A DNA stretch of 64,000 bases from Lycorma delicatula (Eukaryota; Arthropoda; Insecta; Hemiptera; Fulgoridae): assembly GCF_047948215.1 (NCBI RefSeq), contig NC_134455.1:167010575-167074574 (forward strand). Direction: 5' to 3'. How positions within the stretch are numbered: the first letter of the stretch is position 1; each line of letters opens with the position of its first letter. This document shows, in pieces, positions 60,390-64,000 of the stretch. The notes under the pieces are model-generated. The model was not told the origin of the DNA. It worked only from the letters and a program-made list of their open reading frames with translations, and made no database searches. A program made the position numbers and the translations under genes.

Positions 60390-62177
60390 TCACTTTGGTT
60401 TGATAGGACTTCCATTTATAATACGACACACATCTAAACTGAAATCGATTTCATTCTACGGAACGAAACGCAAGAATGGCGGGAGTTTCAATATTTCTCC
60501 CAACAGATCGCAGAGCCTGGACGATGTCCCTTGCTGCTGTATCTTTCTATTATCGGGCGGATTTCATCGGTTATTAATTTTAAGTTTTATTTATGGACGG
60601 ATTTGGTAATTTGTGTTCCTATCCGTATGGACCATCGTGAAATTTATTTACTGGTTCTGACCGTGAGAGACTAAGCTTGTGAGCCTAATAATCCCGGTGT
60701 GATTCCCCTTCAGTCCATCCGCTGAAGTTCTTTCGCTACCAGCACCTGTGGACTAGCTGAAGTGCCCCTACCGGAGCCCTAATTATTTGGAGGAGAAATG
60801 CTCCCCGTTCTCCGGAGGGAGTCGCATTTGCTGACTAAATTAAATTGTGGTCTCTTCGTGGGACGATGTGGGGGTGTTGTCTAGCGTTTTATAGTTTTAG
60901 CAAGATGTAATTGCGAAAACGGTCACTTTCACGTGGTTTCCATTTATAGGTTACGCGATATAGAGGCTCCTAAGCCTGGTTTGTCATTTTTTGACACTCG
61001 TACCTTCTTCACGGTGGTTCGTTTAATCCGGCATGAGGCCGTTTTCTTATACGCTGTGGGGTACGGTCCTCTCTGCAGATGTCCCGGAGATGGCCGTGTT
61101 CGGACACGGCCGCTCTCCTGAACAGTTTGAGTGCCTCCGCCACCACCATCTCGGATACGGTGTGTAGTTCCGCATCGTAGCGAAGAGTGACGTTACTGAC
61201 TGTAGTCAGCAAGTACGGCGTTACCTCTGCAGATGCGGTGTTAATAAGATCAATTGCTTAGCTCAATAAGATCAGCCGGCAAAGGCCACTCATATACCTG
61301 AACTTTAATGAAATCCCACAAGAAAATATCTACCGAGATCAAATCTGGGGAGCGAGGTGACCATGCAATTGAACCTTCAAGACCAATCTACCTACCTGGA
61401 AGTCGAGTATCAAGAAAATCTCGGACTCCGATAGTGAGGCAGATAGGCGATAGTGAGGTGTGTCCCGTCTTGCTGTTAGTAATGGCGTCCATCTTGGTCT
61501 TTACCGGCTATCTGAGGAATTGTAACATTTTGAAGCATGTCCAGTTGAACGATACCGTTTACGGTTGCTTCCTGGATGAAGAAGGGGCCGTACAGTGTTT
61601 GTTTGCTTAGGGCTCAAAAACATTGGCCTTAGAGCTATTACGAATCTGCTGCAAAGTTTCATGAGGGTTTTCACTATCCCAAATTCGGCAGTTTCGGGTT
61701 TTTAGTGTTGAGTCTGATGTAAAACATCGACTCAACACTAAATATTACGCTGTCTAAAAATGTATCGTTGTCTGCAATTCTATTCATCATTTCCACACTA
61801 AACTGCTGCTGAGAAACTTTGTCGTCATCTGTAATGTGTTGAACCACGGTAAGTTTGTACGACTTCAAGTACAATCGTTTACGTAATACGCGCCAAAGAG
61901 TCCTTTGTTGAATGCCAGTCTCACGTGACCCTCGTCGAATTGATTTCTTCGGATTAGTGCAAAGCTTTCTCTGAGTTATTCCACGGCAGCATCAGGGACG
62001 CGTGGGCGTCCTGGCGATTTTGTATGTTTAACAGAACAACCTTTTTCAACGAAGGTTTGGTGCCAAGAGTAAATTTTCGTACACTTTTCGAAAAAGACGT
62101 TGAACTGCATCTGCTGCCTTCAAATCGTGAAAACAAATCACACAACGAGCACGTTCCGCTCCAGTAATTTAATCCAT
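60390..62177 (-). pseudogene. Mariner-type transposase, interrupted
   Basis: The probable start is ATG at 62177-62175, with an in-frame stop two codons later. Order on the minus strand: GAERARCVICF, DLKAADAVQR, W.HQTFVEKGC and GRPR (DNA-binding domain), PKKSIRRGSRETGIQQRTLWRVLRK (helix-turn-helix), DDDKVSQQQFSVEMMNRI, DTFLDSVIFSVES, QQDG near 61480, RWIGLEGSIAWSPRSPDL and FLWDFIKVQVYEWP. After the nested insertion, NEIDFSLDVCRIINGSPIK ends at a stop, 60390-60392. FSVE has Val where family members have the first catalytic Asp. It differs in sequence from the transposases at 4940 and 25854 but has the same plan. It is dead: lost catalytic residue, frameshifts and insertion. Confidence 0.85.
60640..61240. 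mobile_element. GC-rich insertion inside the transposase
   Basis: This ~600 bp block of about 50% G+C separates the VYEWP part of the transposase (right) from its NEIDFSLDVC end (left). Its minus strand holds a 67-codon frame (61212-61009: VSNVTLRYDAEL, EMVVAEALKLFRRAAV) and a 62-codon frame lies on the + strand (60933-61121). The composition recalls the R1-like LINE end at 7000-8500, but I cannot match it. Exact borders and target duplication are not resolved. Confidence 0.45.
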
Positions 62178-62468
62178 TTTTAACAACACTGATGACAGCT
62201 CGTGGATGTATTCATTACTAATGTACTATATGAGTCAAAGCTTGATGTGTTTTGCTATGAAATGAAACCTTAAACCTTAACCGAATCTGTAAGCTATCTA
62301 AATAAATTTTTATATGCTTTTAAAATTTTGGACGTCATTTTTTAATTACCCGGTTTAGTCATTTGAAATTCTGTTTTGAACTTCCAAATCGTCACCGTCG
62401 GGTATCCTATTAATCCTAGGATATGACGAAGGGTGTGCACGAGGAGTTATAGTGTATAATTGGCTATC

Positions 62469-62866
<398 letters not shown>

Positions 62867-62985
62867 TTCCTTTTTCTGTTTAGTCTCCAATACCATCGTA
62901 ATACTTCAATACGTCAGAGGATGAGCGAGGATGATATGTATGAGTGTAAATGAAGTCTTGTACAGTCTTTAGAATTGTACAAGTA
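62867..62985 (-). mobile_element. SINE, type A, 3' half, antisense
   Basis: On the minus strand: TGTACAAGACTTCATTTACACTC, ATACATATCATCCTCGCTC, ATCCTCTGACG, AGTATTACGATGGTATTGGAG, ACTAAACAGAAAAAGGAAAG, then into the GA microsatellite. The head is absent. It matches 26920-26998 and 63107-63220. Confidence 0.75.
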
Positions 62986-63106
62986 TATTACGATTTAAAT
63001 TAATCACTCCAACAAACGTTTGTATAAAAAAATTAATGTAGCTCTAACTTAAAAAAGTAATTATCAGTATAAAAAATAATTATATTAGCTATTTATTGCC
63101 TGAGAA

Positions 63107-63330
63107 GACCAGGTACTTTCTTTTTTCTGATTAGCCTCCGGAACCACCGTAATGTATTACTTCAGAGAATGAATGAGGATTATGAGTATGAATTTAAATG
63201 AAGTATAGTCTTGTACAGTCTCAGGTCGACCGTTCCTGTGATGTGTGGTTAATTGAAACCCAACCATCAAAGAAAACCGGTATCCCCGATTTAGTATTCA
63301 AATCCGAATAAAAGAGATGATTTGCAGTAG
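63107..63330 (-). mobile_element. SINE, type A, antisense, headless
   Basis: On the minus strand: CGGATTTGAATACTAAATCG, GGTTTTCTTTGATGGTTGGG, TTTCAATTAACCACACATCAC, GTCGACCTGAGACTGTACAAG, TCATTCTCTGAAGTAATACATT, ACGGTGGTTCCGGAGGCTAATC and an A/G tail at 63110. Compared with the full copy at 26727-26998 the tRNA head is missing. Two antisense SINEs thus lie ~120 bp apart. Confidence 0.8.
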
Positions 63331-64000
63331 AACTGTGGTATTAGATAAACTTAGGCTCAAGAGTTTTTGAATAATCTGATTTATATAAAATATTTTTTAT
63401 ATGTAAATCCTTCTTTCTAAAAAAATCATTAATAAATAAATTAACAATAATTAAGAAAAACTATGTTTTATAAATCGTTATTAACAATAAGAAAACTCAA
63501 TAAACACAAATGAAATATCTACTCACGGGTTTTTCCTTATATGAATACAAAGATAGATGGGGTAATTCAAATACTTTTCGTGTAGTTTTTTACTACTAAA
63601 CAATATTTGTTTATATTTAAGAAATCTGTGACCTGACCATTACTTTTAATTCAATATCTACTCGATACCGATCCAAGAAACAGATAAATTGGTCAAAATT
63701 GTATTAATGAAAAACGAGTTTTGTTGTAGTATGTGGATAACTGAACAAGAAAGTAAAAAATTACGTCTTTAAATACCCAACTGGTTTCTGTTAATCTGCT
63801 CCAACAATCAAAATTTGGTGTCTATCAGTACACTAACAGTTTGTTATTTACTAATAGTAGCATCAAAGTGATGAAAATATACTAACTGGACTTATTCAGC
63901 GAAATTTGATCCATAAATTTGGCAAAATGTATGTATATTGAAAAAGAACTTTGATTCAACTACACCATTTAAAATATCATACTGATAAAATATTTAAAAA
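63331..64000. other. AT-rich intergenic stretch
   Basis: No gene or recognisable repeat. Confidence 0.5.

Larger units (their letters stand above)
60270..62357 (-). mobile_element. Mariner-type element with terminal repeats
   Basis: The left end (from 60271, ACCCGGCGATTCAAAAAGGA) and the reverse complement of the right end (from about 62354, ACCGGGTAATTAAAAAATGA) align over about 50 bases, including AAAA..TTTATT blocks, at roughly two-thirds identity. TA lies at the left edge and near the right edge, as for Tc1/mariner insertion. Between them is a minus-strand transposase pseudogene broken by a GC-rich insertion (about 60640-61240). Native length would be about 1.5 kb. Confidence 0.65.

Overview
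This window is eukaryotic, very AT-rich and gene-poor. I found no intact host gene, no bacterial-style operon, no rRNA, no authentic tRNA gene and no CRISPR array. Degraded DDE transposases of the types common in insects, an R1-type LINE, a Helitron and tRNA-headed SINEs point to an arthropod with a large repeat-filled genome. An insect, possibly a hemipteran, is my best guess, but the sequence cannot settle the species.

Layout. At 1-4.2 kb there is AT-rich DNA with a diverged repeat pair and small hairpins. At 4.2-8.5 kb there is a dense transposon graveyard: a GC-rich hairpin retroposon, a SINE, a broken mariner-type transposase cut by an antisense LINE, another SINE head, and the 3' part of an R1-like LINE. 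At 11-12.3 kb are two copies of a dispersed repeat whose fullest copy lies at 44.1-45.1 kb. At 13.3-13.7 kb is a second antisense LINE reverse-transcriptase remnant. At 15.0-16.0 kb are a dispersed repeat and a long foldback element. From 16 to 25 kb there is nothing recognisable beyond short repeats. At 25.7-27 kb are SINE pieces and an antisense mariner-type pseudogene. At 29.6-32.8 kb are a SINE, a dispersed repeat and an internally deleted mariner. At 37.4-38.7 kb are dispersed repeats. At 40.97-44.1 kb is a Helitron with recognisable termini, then a SINE and a tandemly duplicated Helitron 5' end. At 49.1-50.2 kb is a pseudogene of a multicopy arthropod protein family of unknown function. 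At 60.1-62.4 kb is an antisense mariner-type element with terminal inverted repeats and a nested GC-rich insertion. At 62.5-63.3 kb is a large CT/CTCA microsatellite beside two antisense SINEs.

No genes here work together as a pathway. All recognisable coding sequence is dead or non-autonomous mobile DNA. Non-repeat DNA between these elements is mostly featureless, apart from a few GC-richer islands (34.0-34.5, 53.0-53.2 and 54.5-54.9 kb) that could be regulatory or exonic. The most interesting pattern is a short phrase, roughly AAATTTCATNAAAATCGGT followed by an AGTAGTTT-like block, that recurs in at least six otherwise unrelated repeats. Also notable are SINE families that swap heads, bodies and tails.
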